From NCBI GenBank assembly GCA_004565275.1, contig SDOX01000021.1, forward strand, positions 1,380,875 to 1,444,874: DNA of 64,000 nucleotides, in the 5' to 3' direction. Numbering within the stretch: the first letter of the stretch is position 1; each line of letters begins with the position of its first letter. A program made the translations under genes and the position numbers. Positions 53,199 through 64,000 of the stretch are shown piece by piece. This DNA comes from Nannochloropsis salina CCMP1776 (lineage: Eukaryota > Sar > Eustigmatophyceae > Eustigmatales > Monodopsidaceae). The notes below the pieces were generated by a model that saw only the letters and a list, made by a program, of their open reading frames with translations, had not been told where the DNA came from and made no database searches.

Positions 53199-54677
53199 TC
53201 ATGTTACTACTTTGCTATGCAATCCCCAGGTCTCTGCGTACATCGTAGGGTCGTACGTGCCTGCAGCTTTATCCTTCGCTTCGTGACGCAAAGCTGATAA
53301 ACTATTTTCCATGCTTGTAATGTAGGGATGGCCTGATGGGACTGCTCTTTTCACCCAAGCAACAGCCTCTTCCAGTTGTTGTTCGGCTTGCGTATACTTA
53401 TCCATCGCCCGATAAAGCAGTGCCAAATTATTCAGAATACCAGCCATGCTCATAGGGCTTATGCCCTCGAGGCTGTCTTTTCCCGTCGCCAAGCCCGCTC
53501 CCCGTGCCCGTTGCATGGCTAGAGATGCCTGAAACAGTTTGAGAGCACGGTCATGATCTTCCAGGCGCCGATAAACTTCCCCCAGGTTGCCCAAAGCTTG
53601 TGCTATTTGAGGATGGGCTTCCGGAAGCACCATTCTGAGGATGTCTAAAGCTTCCTCTTGGAATGGCAAAGCTAAGGCACAGTTTCCTGCCTCCGTGTGC
53701 ATGGCTCCCACGTTCGTCAGCGCCTGCGCCAGTTTGATATAATTTGGAGGGTCCTCATTGCGCCTCCGCGCGATCAGCTCGGTATAAATCGGCTGTGCCA
53801 GAGTGTACTCTGCATTTTTGGCATAAGTGGAAGCAAGGCCGTACATCATTTCCATGAGTACCTCTTCTTCCTCTTGTCCTTCCTCCACGGTATCATCCTT
53901 CTCGCTTTCCTCGGTCGTCGCATCCTTTACTTCTTCCACGCGACTTCCCCCTTTCCCGCTTCTTGTGCTCGCAATTAAATTCTGTTTCAGTTCCAAGGCA
54001 TCCTTCAAAAAAGGAATCGCTCGTTCAAACTCCCCACAAAGGTGGTAAGTGGTCCCAACATCGTGAAGTGCTTCCGCCAATTTCGCCACCTCCTTCTTGC
54101 CGGCATCAGGCTTTGCAATCGATCGACGCAAAGACAACACTTCTAAGTAGATTTTTAAAGCTTTGTCCAATGAGTCCTGGTCACGGTGCAGATCGCCCAT
54201 ACGCTTCAAGCAGGCCGTCTGAGATGGATGGGTTTCGAGCATCCCTGCAAGTTCTCGCACCTCGAGGCATTCCTTAAACAAAGAAACGGCTGCCGCTCTG
54301 TCCCCCATCATAGCCCGACATTCTGCCAGGCCTTCTAAGGCATTAGGCAGCGAGAGATTGTGCGAGGGAAGACTGCTTCGGGCCAACTTGACGATCTTCT
54401 CCAAGCAAGCACTCATTTGACTGTATTGATTTAGGGCATCTAAAGCGCGAGCCTTTTTCTCCAAGATTCCGATCAATTTCACATAATCTTCATCACACTG
54501 TGGATCACTATATTGTGCAATATCTTGTGAGCATTGTCGTAACGTCCGTATGGCTTGCGCGCGGCCGATATTGCAGCTGTCAGGGGTCTTAGTCATCTTA
54601 TTTGACGATGCGCCTGTGATTGCGATTGTACGTGTGGGATGTGTCTCAGCTAAAGATGAAAAACTTTGAGAACACAA
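53199..54677 (-). CDS. Kinesin-light-chain-like TPR repeat protein
   Basis: Intronless, up to 492 residues, nearly all tetratricopeptide repeats of the ~42-residue kinesin-light-chain type. Repeats show the A-L-x-x-L-G-x-x-Y-x-x-x-G pattern: ALEGLAECRAMMGDRAAAVS, CLKRMGDLHRDQDSLDKALK, ALHDVGTTYHLCGEFERAIP, ALTNVGAMHTEAGNCALALP, ALGNLGEVYRRLEDHDRALK and ILNNLALLYRAMDKYTQAEQ. An acidic insert (EEVKDATTEESEKDDTVEEG) interrupts the array. Likely a protein-protein scaffold; no enzymatic domain. A downstream Met at 54596 (MTKTPDS) may be the real start, since the first 27 residues look non-conserved. Confidence 0.8.
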   Translation of the reverse strand: MCSQSFSSLAETHPTRTIAITGASSNKMTKTPDSCNIGRAQAIRTLRQCSQDIAQYSDPQCDEDYVKLIGILEKKARALDALNQYSQMSACLEKIVKLARSSLPSHNLSLPNALEGLAECRAMMGDRAAAVSLFKECLEVRELAGMLETHPSQTACLKRMGDLHRDQDSLDKALKIYLEVLSLRRSIAKPDAGKKEVAKLAEALHDVGTTYHLCGEFERAIPFLKDALELKQNLIASTRSGKGGSRVEEVKDATTEESEKDDTVEEGQEEEEVLMEMMYGLASTYAKNAEYTLAQPIYTELIARRRNEDPPNYIKLAQALTNVGAMHTEAGNCALALPFQEEALDILRMVLPEAHPQIAQALGNLGEVYRRLEDHDRALKLFQASLAMQRARGAGLATGKDSLEGISPMSMAGILNNLALLYRAMDKYTQAEQQLEEAVAWVKRAVPSGHPYITSMENSLSALRHEAKDKAAGTYDPTMYAETWGLHSKVVT

Positions 54678-55277
54678 TCCTCACTCATCGGAAAGAGCTT
54701 TCAAGATTCTGTTTTGTATCGTACACAAGGAAGAGCATAGCAAAGTACCAATAGCTTGGGTTAGACCGGGCCCATATCGCGCGCGTATGTCTCGTGTTCA
54801 AAAATTCAAATCAATACATGTGCGCCTGTTCAGAAGGCAACAACTCGGCAGTCTCTCCGCTTCCTGGGCCTCTTTAGGAGGAGAATAGCCTTTATAAAGA
54901 GATGTCAGAAAAGCATAACCTCAACGTACATATAGTAGCTCTAACCCCACCTGATATCCTATACCTCGCAACTTATAAGCCTATTCGTCGCTGATAGCGT
55001 ATAGAGTCTCGGTCGACTGATGAAAGCAAGCTATCTAGTCCGATGAAAGTCCGTTCAAGACATAAATGGTAAAGCCGTATGACAGAAAGAAAATTTCATT
55101 AGGAGCTCCACGACCCCGAGACCGGAAGTGCGTGCTCTCACAAAAGTGCAGCAAAAGTTAATTACAATATTCTTTATACAGTTATTTACGGGTTTCCTTG
55201 CGTGCGTTTACTTTATTTGAGTGATGGTCAGGAATCCTCTTACTATTACAGAGTTTGATAGACTTATGAGTACCGCT
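54678..55277. other. Intergenic, nothing recognised
   Basis: AT-rich, no coding signal. Confidence 0.55.
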
Positions 55278-55864
55278 CTAGATTGGTATATTATTCGCCT
55301 CCTTTACTTCCCAAATGCGGGTGCTCAACCGTTTGTAACCTTCGTCAAGGGGATGTATGCCGTCCCACCCAGTAGGTATGCTTAGATTGCGAGCGTCAGC
55401 CACATGGCAGTCTATGGGAGCGCCCTCACAAACCCGTTTGATTCCCTCCATCCCATAATCCACTGCTTCGGTCATGTTAAAAGCGTAATAAAAGCCGAGA
55501 TAGATAACGTGCTCTACGCCGTCATCATGCATGCAAAGCAAAAGCTTTTCAGCAATGTCCATGGCTTCATCTATCTGCTTACGGCATTTGTCGTTGAATG
55601 CCCAGCAATCATCTCGCACGGTGATAACGTCATTTCCTCCGCCATTCAGAACAACTGTAGTGGGCACTGCTGGTGCCGTTTTCTTTCGCATATCGCCATA
55701 AACCTGCGGTACGCTTTTTACCCATCCGTCGTGTAGGCTTGAGCCGATGAGAGCATAATTGTCAAGTTTTTGGCCCGAGAATTGGTTCAAGTATTTGTTA
55801 ATCGCTCCAATACCCCACACACCATCACGGCCCGCCATGATCGAGTCTCCAACAAGGACCTATT
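55278..55864 (-). CDS. SGNH/GDSL-type hydrolase (5' exon not identified)
   Basis: Esterase/lipase-like SGNH hydrolase. The last exon begins at an acceptor (ttaatag) near 55864 and reads VLVGDSIMAGRDGVWG: block I GDS with the nucleophile Ser. Block III Asn is in VLNGGGNDVITVRDDC, and block V DxxH in GWDGIHPLDEGYKRL, giving the Ser-Asp-His triad. Block II Gly is probably within YALIGSSLHDGW. Several Cys pairs suggest a secreted or lumenal protein. ATG at 55838 would remove the nucleophile, so the true start must lie in an upstream exon between about 55900 and 56500, which could not be placed. Confidence 0.72.
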
Positions 55865-56828
55865 AAATTGTATAAGGGACAAAGAAGTTTCAATTGAGTA
55901 AGGTATAAGGATGAATACGTTTGATTCTGGGTGTTGGTAGATGGAACTCTTACAGAAATTTTTGCTCGTTCTGTTTCTACCAGCGCATAGCTACCAATAA
56001 ATTCGTAAATGATCCACGTCGTGCTTACTTACTGTGCTGGACATGCCTGTGGAGAGTACAGGTACTGTTGACATGGCTGTCATGCAGACAAGAAGACCGA
56101 TCTCTCGCAGATGTGTAGGCATCGTCTAAATCTTGTTTGCGCCCTCCTCCAGCCTTCTCGTCCAGGAGCCAACGATGATGTCCTGCCGTAATGGTTAGCG
56201 TAAACATAAGGACGTTTCTATTCGTTCGACACAGGTGCTTCTATTTCTATCTCTTGGGTGTTACGGATAGGAATCAGCAAAGTTCCGTCAAGGACTGGCA
56301 AGTAAGAGGAGGTAATCACGCGTCGCATCGAACAACAAACCACATAGTACTCAAGCAAGGAACGAGCACTAAACTGTAGCACATGCCGGGAGACATTTTT
56401 TATAAAGTGAGGTCGTTTACACATTAAGTAAGTCATCACCAGCCCAACAGGGCACTTTCTGGAGCGCCTGGCGGGCCATTTAACTTTTTGTTGTCGAAGT
56501 ATTCATAATTCAAAAAAACGTTTGAGACGCATCCCTCCACGCCATGATTCCCCGACGCGAGAGGAATAGCCATACGGGCACCGTTTTGAGCTAAAGAGGT
56601 CTTTGAGGGACACACGGCGTCTCTTTTCCCTTTTGCATTGTTATGTATAATTCATTTTAGATTTTCCAGTGGTGCCTATATTTATGCGACTACTTTACTC
56701 CGCTTCCTGGTGTTCGGTCATCTATCCAAGCAAAGGCCCAGACCCCGACAAAGAAATGGTTGCATGGAAGAAAGTAAGACTGTTTAAGGTACATCCAAAT
56801 ATTCCAAAAGCGATGTCAATGGATGATT
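55865..56828. other. Region expected to hold the SGNH 5' exon(s) and promoter
   Basis: Short open frames only, such as 56207-56025 (-), without a convincing signal peptide or clear donor. Confidence 0.35.
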
Positions 56829-58365
56829 TTACAACATTTGCCGTTTCGCATTAGCTGGGTTAAAATTGCCCCACGCTCCACCGTCTTTAGCATAATAGTC
56901 CATCGGGTAGCTCGCCTCGGACCAGGCCTGCCCTCCCAAAGCGACTTCAAGCTCGTAGGCTGTCAGTACAGGATTCGGAAAGAAGTGCCCCCAATCAATC
57001 GACAGCCGGGGACAAGCCACCTGCACCCAGGCGTCTACCTCTTCATGTAAAAGCTCCAACTTCTGAGGCGTAATTTCCGATAAAAGCAAGATAAATGCCT
57101 CTCTCCCTGACCTTTCCAGTAGGTCCATCGCATGTTTTACCAATGCAGGGTTTCCCTGCCTTCCTAATGTACCCAAAATGACACCCCAGCGTTTGGCCAC
57201 CTTCCCAGCGGCCACGGCTTGTTTGCGAAGGCGAAGCATTTTCGGGGTGTCGTAGATTTCTCGGGTCAAAGTTTTATCGTAGGGGTCGTAACGGTAGGAT
57301 TCTAAGGATGGGTTCGCAATCATCGCTGCTTCCAAGTGGAAGCGCCCGTCGGCAACAAAGATCAATGTATCGAACTTTGTGGCGTCCAGCGTAGGGGATG
57401 TGCATCCCAGTACCTCTCCTGCTGAGAGGGGCCGCGCCTGAGGGACGTAGACGGAGGCAAAGTGGTCTGACAGCGCTTTGGCCGACTCGTGCACAGCGGA
57501 GATGAACTGAATCGTTCCCATCAGACAGACCCTCCGAGGCGCTTCCAGGTTCCGACGGAGGCTGTCGATCAAATGGGCGGCGTCCACGCTGATCTCGACG
57601 AAGACATAGAGCGCCTTGAGCGCGGTGCAGGTGACCGGCACCAGACAGCTGTGTCCGTAGTGGACCAAGAAATCCGCTCCTGCCGCCTTTGCCCCCAGGT
57701 CATCGATACAGCACGCGCCGTAGGTGACGTCGCCCATCACCACCACCTCCTCCACCGAAGGGACGTAGCGCTCCATGATATCGGCCAACGTGCAGGCGTA
57801 CATCAAGAGTCCCTCGGGAAACTGGAGCGCCACGCATGTGGCTCCCGCTTCTCGGAGCCGCCATATCGTCTTGTGCACCTCAAAATTGTAGTTGGACGGC
57901 AGCTGTGCGATGGCTTGAGCCAAGGCGGGGTCTTCAAGGATATCGACAGGAATGCGTTTGACCTTGCTGACAAAGCGCTGAGGGCAAAGAACGTTAAATT
58001 GGGAGTGCGAGGGTATAAGATATATGTGTATACAAAGTCACTTCGATTGTAAATCGGTTTGGAAAGGCTGTAAGCATGCTTCGTTGATGATACCCCCGCG
58101 GGTGGAGAGGATTGACTTCGAGGCACGTTCACTTCTACAAATCAATCTTCACCGTTTGTGTATCCGATGTCGACAGCAAACACTGCGTTTACACACTACG
58201 ATACTGATTTAAGCCAGGAAACAAATTATTGGCGTTGGAGGGAAGAATCACCTTCAAAGGTCGTCGGGACGCGGGGCCGGAAGAAGAGCTAGGGACGAGT
58301 TCCCCGGACGTCGGCTGTGATATTGAGGTGGCTGGTGTCGTTGTAGGCAAAGGTGCCTCATCCAT
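56829..58365 (-). CDS. DPH1: Diphthamide synthase subunit DPH1
   Basis: 2-(3-amino-3-carboxypropyl)histidine synthase subunit 1, a non-classical radical SAM enzyme that with DPH2 starts diphthamide formation on eEF2. Exon 58365-58252 (MDEAPLP... to ...RRPLK) joins in phase 0 to exon 57977-56829, starting RFVSKVKRIPVDILEDPAL; total ~420 residues, normal for DPH1. Signatures: LPSNYNFEVHKTIWRLREAG, FPEGLLMYACTLADI, GDVTYGACCIDDLGAKA, DFLVHYGHSCL, MIANPSLESYRYDPYDKTLT, GVILGTLGRQGNP and VQVACPRLSIDWG. Cys residues in YGACC, GHSC and ACPRL are the expected 4Fe-4S ligands. No ATG exists at the start of exon 2, which supports the upstream exon; an earlier in-frame Met at 58497 cannot be excluded. 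Confidence 0.94.
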
Positions 58366-60905
58366 TTTGTCAACAGGTGCGGTTATCTCCACGTATGGAG
58401 GAGATGAAGCTGAAAAGCTTGCCCCTTTCGTGCTATCAAACGCGATTAGCTCTTCCCGATGAGGGCGAATAAGGCCTGAACAAAAGTATCCTGACACTTC
58501 CGGCCACCCCTTGATATTTTCTGCAGCATAATTTGCAAAAAGTGAAGTGAAAGAGATCTGTGTGAGACTTTATCAGAAATCCAGTCCAGGTAATCCCTAT
58601 GATTTTCTTTCCCCTCCTAGCTATAGAAACATGCATCGTGCTTGGACCACGCCTGTGCTACACGTGTGCATACATCGAGCAGATCCCGCTCTCCATCCAG
58701 AGATAGAAAAGCAAACCACATACGCTGACAAGTGATAAGAATGCCTTCTATAAACAATTATGAGACCTCTTATCATCCATCAATGACTTTGTGAAAGGGC
58801 TAGACCTGCTTGGAGACGCTAATGCCGAGGGGTTGACCTGGAGGACGTCGGACGTATCCGACTTTTCAACCGAGAAGCTAAACAGGTAAATAGAAATGCA
58901 TTCACTTATCATGATACAACACACTGCAGTATTGCGAATGAGTACAAGGACGAGGGCTTCACTGCCTCAGCGAAGTAGTCTTCCGGGTGTTAAAAAGGTC
59001 GTTTCGCGCTATAAGTGAGAGATGGATGTTTCTCGATGTGTGGACAGAATAGCGCACTTTGGGTATGTGCCAGAATGAGCCGAGCCGATGTACCACCCGG
59101 CGGAATGCACTCAGGGGAGTATAGATTCTCCTTGGAGAAGAAGGTGTTGTCATAGTTTTACTCATCTGGTATTTCCCTGTACCCTTCAACTCCCAATGGG
59201 TACCGTCAGCCTATAAGGACCTATACTTATAGCTACGGGACGGGTGGCATGAGAGGGTGGGACTCCTGCCAAAAGGTCTGTGTGACCTGGATCTGTTTGC
59301 TGCACGCGCGCACCGGAGAAAGAAACACGCACGGAGAGATATTCTGCACAATTCTTGTCATTTTGTCTTATGAACTCATAATGTGTGTTAAATCGAGAGT
59401 GTTACACAACTTCCCCGAGGTCGTTCCCCTCACCCTCGTAGAGCTCGCTGCTAACTTGCTCAAGGGGCGACCCGACGATTTTTACAGTGGTAGCAGCGGT
59501 AGGAAAGTTCGGTCGCGTGCAAGTGCAGAATGTCTCTTCGTGCGTGTTTCTTTGCCCAGTGCGCGCGTGAGAAATACCAGACAGTAAAACTCTGGCAACA
59601 CCTATGTTTTGAAAACGCCGCCTTTTCGATGATCCTGCTCTAGCTCTCTTCCACTTAGATATTGTTACCCAGAGGGGAAATCGCAGCGATGACACAGCGT
59701 ATAAGCCAAACAATCCACTTTTCTCGTGAGGGATATGATGAGCGAACCTCTTCCATTTTTTAGAGGAATGAAAACCAAAACCGGCCTTTCTGTAACCAGC
59801 ACCTGAAATGGGATTGGGAACAATGCAACGTTTCGTCTTTTCCTCCCATACACTCTTTCCCTAGGATTGCACTACTATGTTAACAATCTATTAAAGAATA
59901 TTTACTGCTACGTAAATATTGGATGACAAGTGCTCAGGCTACACTGCTGCCGAAGCGGCCAACATTTTGGGGATCTACCCTAAACTAGAGCGCGGCAATC
60001 AAGAATTTTCATACTTTACGAATGCATTTTTAAATGATGAAGATGCAAAGTGAAACCTCTTTCTCGTAGGCACATGTTTTGATGCGGACTGGAAAATCGT
60101 CTACTCAGAAATAATTAATTTTTTTTCCTAGAGCGCCACGCCTACCCCTGTCCTTTCGTGCCCAAGACCTGCCAGAATCATCAAAGATACCATTTTCCCT
60201 GCTTTGCGCTTTCAAAGCTGATTCCTTTGTTTTTCAAGAAGCAAATGAAAGCAATACACTTCCACCAAAAAGTGCCGGTTGCATCCTCCTAACTCATGAA
60301 CTTGATAGTTGCAGACAGCCCTTTGATATTACTTGCAGAATATGCGATAGCCCTTGTTACAAACCGTCTGTCCCTGCGAGTTACCTTCGAATAACTTTCC
60401 ACCCAAGCTTAAGTCGTATATATCCTTCCGAGGCGTCATTGGTCCAAAGAAAAACATTTTAAGTGAAAATCCAGCACAATGGACCGTCGGATCCAGCTTG
60501 ACATCAGGGGTCTCCAAGAAGATACCTTCGTTTGATATTTCCGCTCACAGCACAACAAAAAGCCGCCAAAAATAGCAGATAAGAGGCCAGGACTGATGCA
60601 GGGCTACCAAAGACAGCTTCGTGCACGTCAGTGCATTCGCGGCCATACGGCCCATCTAGGTTGCGAACGAGCTCTCGAAAAAGTAACGGGAATCAAGAGC
60701 TTTTTCCTGTAGCGCGCACGGGAGGAACGCACCATATTTTTACAAATAGGCACGTGCTATGTCTTGTGCTAGCCTGCTGTAACAACCTGAGTATCGTTCC
60801 TTATTTTCCGCAAACGTTTCCTTGTAATTTTAACTTCGACAGCTTATCCTACCGACAGGCATCACATAGTACAAGGAGGTTACGCGTTCTACGAAAGCAA
60901 ATTAA
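58366..60905. other. 2.5-kb stretch without recognised genes
   Basis: Low GC, many stops in all frames. A minus-strand frame around 60517-60329 (DPTVHCAGFSL, PRKDIYDLSLGGKLFEG, VCNKGYRIFC) has ordinary composition and Cys residues and may be an exon of a secreted protein. No start or splice partner was established. Confidence 0.4.
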
Positions 60906-61127
60906 ATGGCTGACAATTCTCTCTGGTCACTGCTTATCCTTATTCTCCTCATTATTGCCGATATCATTGCTGTCTCTAAAGTTTGTCGGAGCGGGCGCTC
61001 CACCTTAGTGATTGTACTTTGGACTCTCCTCATATTCTTCTTTCCTGTGGGTGGCCTCCTCATTTGGTTCTTGCTCGGCCCGCGAGAATACAGCGCAAAT
61101 GCGCCAGTGCAGAATGCTGTGAGCTGA
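60906..61127 (+). CDS. Small membrane protein with PLDc_N (PF13396-like) domain
   Basis: 73 residues with two hydrophobic helices: WSLLILILLIIADIIAVSKV and LVIVLWTLLIFFFPVGGLLI, separated by CRSGRS and ending WFLLGPRE. This is the pattern of the PLDc_N domain (two-helix hairpin with P-x-G-x-x-x-x-x-x-G), normally found before cardiolipin synthase or phospholipase D domains, or alone in short bacterial and some eukaryotic proteins. No enzymatic domain follows. No introns; the C-terminus is short and polar. Confidence 0.7.
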   Translation: MADNSLWSLLILILLIIADIIAVSKVCRSGRSTLVIVLWTLLIFFFPVGGLLIWFLLGPREYSANAPVQNAVS

Positions 61128-61350
61128 GAATTGAATGGACGACATGTGGTCCAAGAGAATGACGAGATGAAGTGGGCGAAATGAGGGACAAATCGTGAGG
61201 GTTAGCGGCATCTATTAAAATCAACAAGGACCACAAAAAGTGATATGTGTCGTCCGCAATTTCATCATCTCAAGCTTGAACACTTTTATTTATGTTTGTC
61301 TATACAAGTAATTTATCTAATCCCTTCACGTCCTTTGTCAATCTCCATCA

Positions 61351-63100
61351 CGCATTCCCCTCCTCCATCAGTGGGCCATCTCGCCCTGTCCTCTCCCTTT
61401 CCTCATCCTCGTCCTCGCCGACGAGCTGGATCGGACCCATACCCAGCGACTCTAAGAACTGCCAATCACGGATGAGGGCCTGAATCGCTCTGTCACATTT
61501 TATAATGGGAGTCAGGGCGGAGGACATCCCAAGAGACCAGACATGAGGGTAGACGTGCAATCACAAAGAGACACAAAGGTGGTGGGGGATAGTCGTTAGC
61601 CCGCCATTTGATAAGCTTCCATTTCTACAGAATTACCTGATTTCCTGGCCTGGGGGAGTAGCGCGAATGCCGAACGGGTAAGGAGCGAGGCCAAGGCCCT
61701 CTCGAACCTCCTCAGCAGTCGCCGATGGTCTCCACCTAGAATGAGATCAGAGGAAGGTGCGGCGATGAAAGAGATGACAAAGCCACGATGAGCGGAACAT
61801 GGGTAATCATGCCTAGTCCCCCGCAGATATCACGGCCAGGAACGAGTCGTGCCCTTGCTACCTCTTTTTTACAGCATTCCTCTCAGCCGTGCGGGTATTC
61901 CTCAACCCCATCCAGTCTCCTTCCTATTCGACTTTTACAGCCAACCTTTCCGACCCCTGCCTCTCGTGCCCTCCCTGTCTCAGGGCCCTACTTCCACGTA
62001 CTCTTCCTCTTCGCCCTCCATGGCGTATATCAAACCGAAGAAAGGGCAGTGCTGCCGCAACCTCTTGTAGTCCCACGACTGGGTGTCAGAGCTGGCCTCA
62101 GGTCCTGGAATAGGATGAGAGAAACAAAGAGCGACAGAAAAGAATGAGTCAGGGCTACGTGTATGAGCTCCTGCCTTTTTCCAATACGCGGCTGACAGCT
62201 CCGCGACTTTCCTCCATGTCATCTTCTGCGAAAACCCACAGTGCACGCCCAACCCCCTCTAAGCTTCACTCGGTCATCTTCCCACTGCATCGCTCCATTC
62301 CGTCTGCCCTCCCTCTTCTACCACCCACCAAGCAGTATGCTCCCCCTCAGTGGGTGCTTTTCCAGGAAGCGAAGGACCTGACCCACGGCGGGGCCGGGAG
62401 CGGCAATGACGAAGGTGGTATTGCGCAACTTGAGTCCCTCCCTGCTCATTCAACAAGAAGAAGGAAGGGAACGGGGAAAAAATGGCTCGCAAATGGGTCA
62501 GTGTGAAAAAAAGATCTTCGGGCGCGCGCAAGGCGCGGAGGCTGACAACGAATAGGAAGGTGATCGGCCGGCACCCTCGCTGGGATCAATGATTGGAATG
62601 CGTGAACGAGCGGGAAGGCCACACTGATATAGACTTCTTCACATGTTTAAAGCGGATGGAGCTTGTGGATAGATTTTCTCAATCGTCGGACCTGACTCTC
62701 AGGAGAGACGCCAGAGAGAAACCCACCGTAGATATGCCATCCATTTCGCCTCGGGGTATGCTTGCGGGGAGGGGACCGGTAGAACTTGAACGCGCTCCTC
62801 CATCCAACCTAAGACAAGCCGGAAAAGAAAAGGCGTCCACAGGGGACGAAAATGTTGGAGTCTTGGCAGGCGAAAAGACAAGATGGGAGCCATAGACCCC
62901 CTTATTTTCAAGGCCTGCGCTTCACCCGTAGCGGCCTAGTTACCTTCGCTTATGAGACTTTCCCGCACGCCTTGTCCCCACTCTTCGCTTGGACTGCCCA
63001 AGATCGCGATGCGGGCCGTGAAGACGGGGGGGCGGGGCGAATTCTTGTTTGCCTTGCGGCTTTTTCCTGGCCAGAATGGTTTGGAAACAGAGCGAGGTTC
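61351..63100 (-). CDS. Possible multi-exon gene, unrecognised
   Basis: Several minus-strand blocks look like exons. 61560-61351 contains KCDRAIQALIRDWQFLESLG and an acidic C-terminus with stop. About 61730-61636 (RPSATAEEVREGLGLAPYPF). About 62103-61990 (SDTQSWDYKRLRQHCPFFGL). About 62460-62340 (LKLRNTTFVIAAPGPAVGQV then LRFLEKHPLRGSIL). About 63090-62945 (TARIAILGSPSEEWGQGVRE) with a donor GTAACT. Phases between them were not fully resolved and no family is recognised. Residue composition differs from random, so a real gene is likely, but its structure is tentative. Confidence 0.3.
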
Positions 63101-64000
63101 AGAGGTCCGTACTCAGTCGTGCGTCCTATCAGTCCTCCTTCCAGTCTTACACGCACCTTTTTGCGGCTTCCTTGGTTTTTCCCCGTCATCATTACCATTC
63201 TCTTTTTTCCTGTTAGACAGGACGACTAAGCTCTTAAGTGACTCCCTACCAATTCCCATCAGTGAAACAAGATGCCCAATTTTCCCTGATTTCTGAGCAT
63301 GCATGTTCTTGTTTCAAAACACAGAACTAAACCATGCTCGCATTTATCCTTTGAGCATTGTATTATCAAAGCCTCCTCCCACCCCCAAGACGCGTACGTA
63401 TGCATTAACCCACCGGACCCAAGCCGCCACCGCCTTCGACTGGGATTCTTTATTTCCGGCAACTTCTTCTCCCCGGAACAGATCACGGGATTGAAAAAGA
63501 AAGCAATCGTTTGAGCGGGCGCCTGTTTTCACCCAGTGTCTGGCCCTGGTGCTGCTGCCCTCACAGACAAGGCAAAGTACAACGAGGGTGAGGAGCGGGC
63601 AGACGCATACCCGACCAAACCTCATGCCGAAGATGATTCTTTAAAGCTTTTGCCACCAAACTGTACAGTGAAAAGAGATTGTAGTCAAGGCCAAGGCTTG
63701 GGGCTACGTTCTAGACCACGAATAGGTGGCAAATTCAATCCATTATTATCCTTTCGAATACCGATCTGTCGTTCTTGTCATTTCCAGCAGGGAGCGGCGC
63801 TCCTCCGGCTTTTTCTTTCTGCCCTCACAAGGTAGTTAGTGTACATCGTACCCGCGCACTGCAAGGCCCTTGTCGTCCATTTTTTATAAAAAGAAAATGA
63901 AGTAGGAAAATAAAAAAGGGGGTTCGGTCGGACCTCGTTTTTGAGGTTTGTGCCTGACCATGGACTGGGGAAGCGAACGGGCGATTCCACTGAGGGGACG
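63101..64000. other. Right edge, no firm gene
   Basis: A minus-strand frame at 63625-63344 opens with a signal-peptide-like MRFGRVCVCPLLTLVVLCLV and could be a first exon. Nothing else supports it. Confidence 0.25.

Noticed and set aside
1-64000. Search by eye for reverse transcriptase, integrase, transposase, capsid or terminal-repeat signatures
   Set aside because: No such motif or paired terminal repeats were recognised in any frame; short or highly decayed copies could be missed.

Overview
This window is nuclear DNA from a eukaryote. Genes are split by many short GT-AG introns, and the products include CBP/p300, SUB2, eL19, PTB, kinesin-13 and diphthamide enzymes. At least four predicted proteins begin with a hydrophobic signal peptide followed by an Ala-X-Ala-Phe-like junction (CAFVSP, SASFLV, ARAFGP, CNAFLA). 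That is the bipartite plastid-targeting signature of algae with a red secondary plastid. The moderately high GC, compact genes and introns packed with (GGGA)n/(CCCT)n suggest a eustigmatophyte such as Nannochloropsis/Microchloropsis. The lineage is an inference from these traits; no sequence search was made.

Layout. 1-7659 (-): 5' three quarters of a CBP/p300-type histone acetyltransferase (KIX-like, TAZ1, bromodomain, PHD region, start of KAT11), running off the left edge. 9137-10303 (+): WD40 protein of the Ski8/WDR61 type. ~10700-12840 (-): PTB/hnRNP-L-like RNA-binding protein with an assembly gap. 14368-17812 (+): 12-exon SUB2/UAP56 helicase. 18521-20060 (-): plastid TLDc protein. 20418-21088 (+): N-terminal Ku80-like vWA domain that stops abruptly. 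22379-23708 (-): presequence protease whose centre is lost in a gap. 24585-25437 (+): DPH4. 25845-27137 (-): unknown low-complexity protein. 27966-29237 (+): mS35. 29417-31385 (-): class V aminotransferase-like gene lacking its second half. 32873-34777 (-): OB-fold protein, with a small unknown gene just upstream.

35786-37813 (-): double aquaporin in one reading frame. 38316-41617 (+): kinesin-13. 42042-43714 (-): RHBDL4-like rhomboid with a UIM-like tail. 44782-46451 (+): ribosomal protein eL19. 47731-49746 (-) and 50456-51583 (+): two plastid HAD phosphatase-like proteins, divergently arranged. 51927-52511 (-): small secreted protein. 53199-54677 (-): kinesin-light-chain-like TPR protein. 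55278-55864 (-): SGNH hydrolase. 56829-58365 (-): DPH1. 58.4-60.9 kb: mostly featureless. 60906-61127 (+): 73-residue PLDc_N membrane protein. 61351-63100 (-): traces of an unrecognised multi-exon gene.

The window mixes chromatin, mRNA export and splicing, translation (eL19, mS35, DPH1, DPH4), DNA repair and plastid proteins, with no operon-like logic. The strongest anomalies are the double aquaporin, the split purine/pyrimidine intron architecture, and several genes that lose exons exactly inside GGGA/CCCT introns, which points to assembly collapse. No retroelements, transposases, CRISPR arrays or RNA genes were found.
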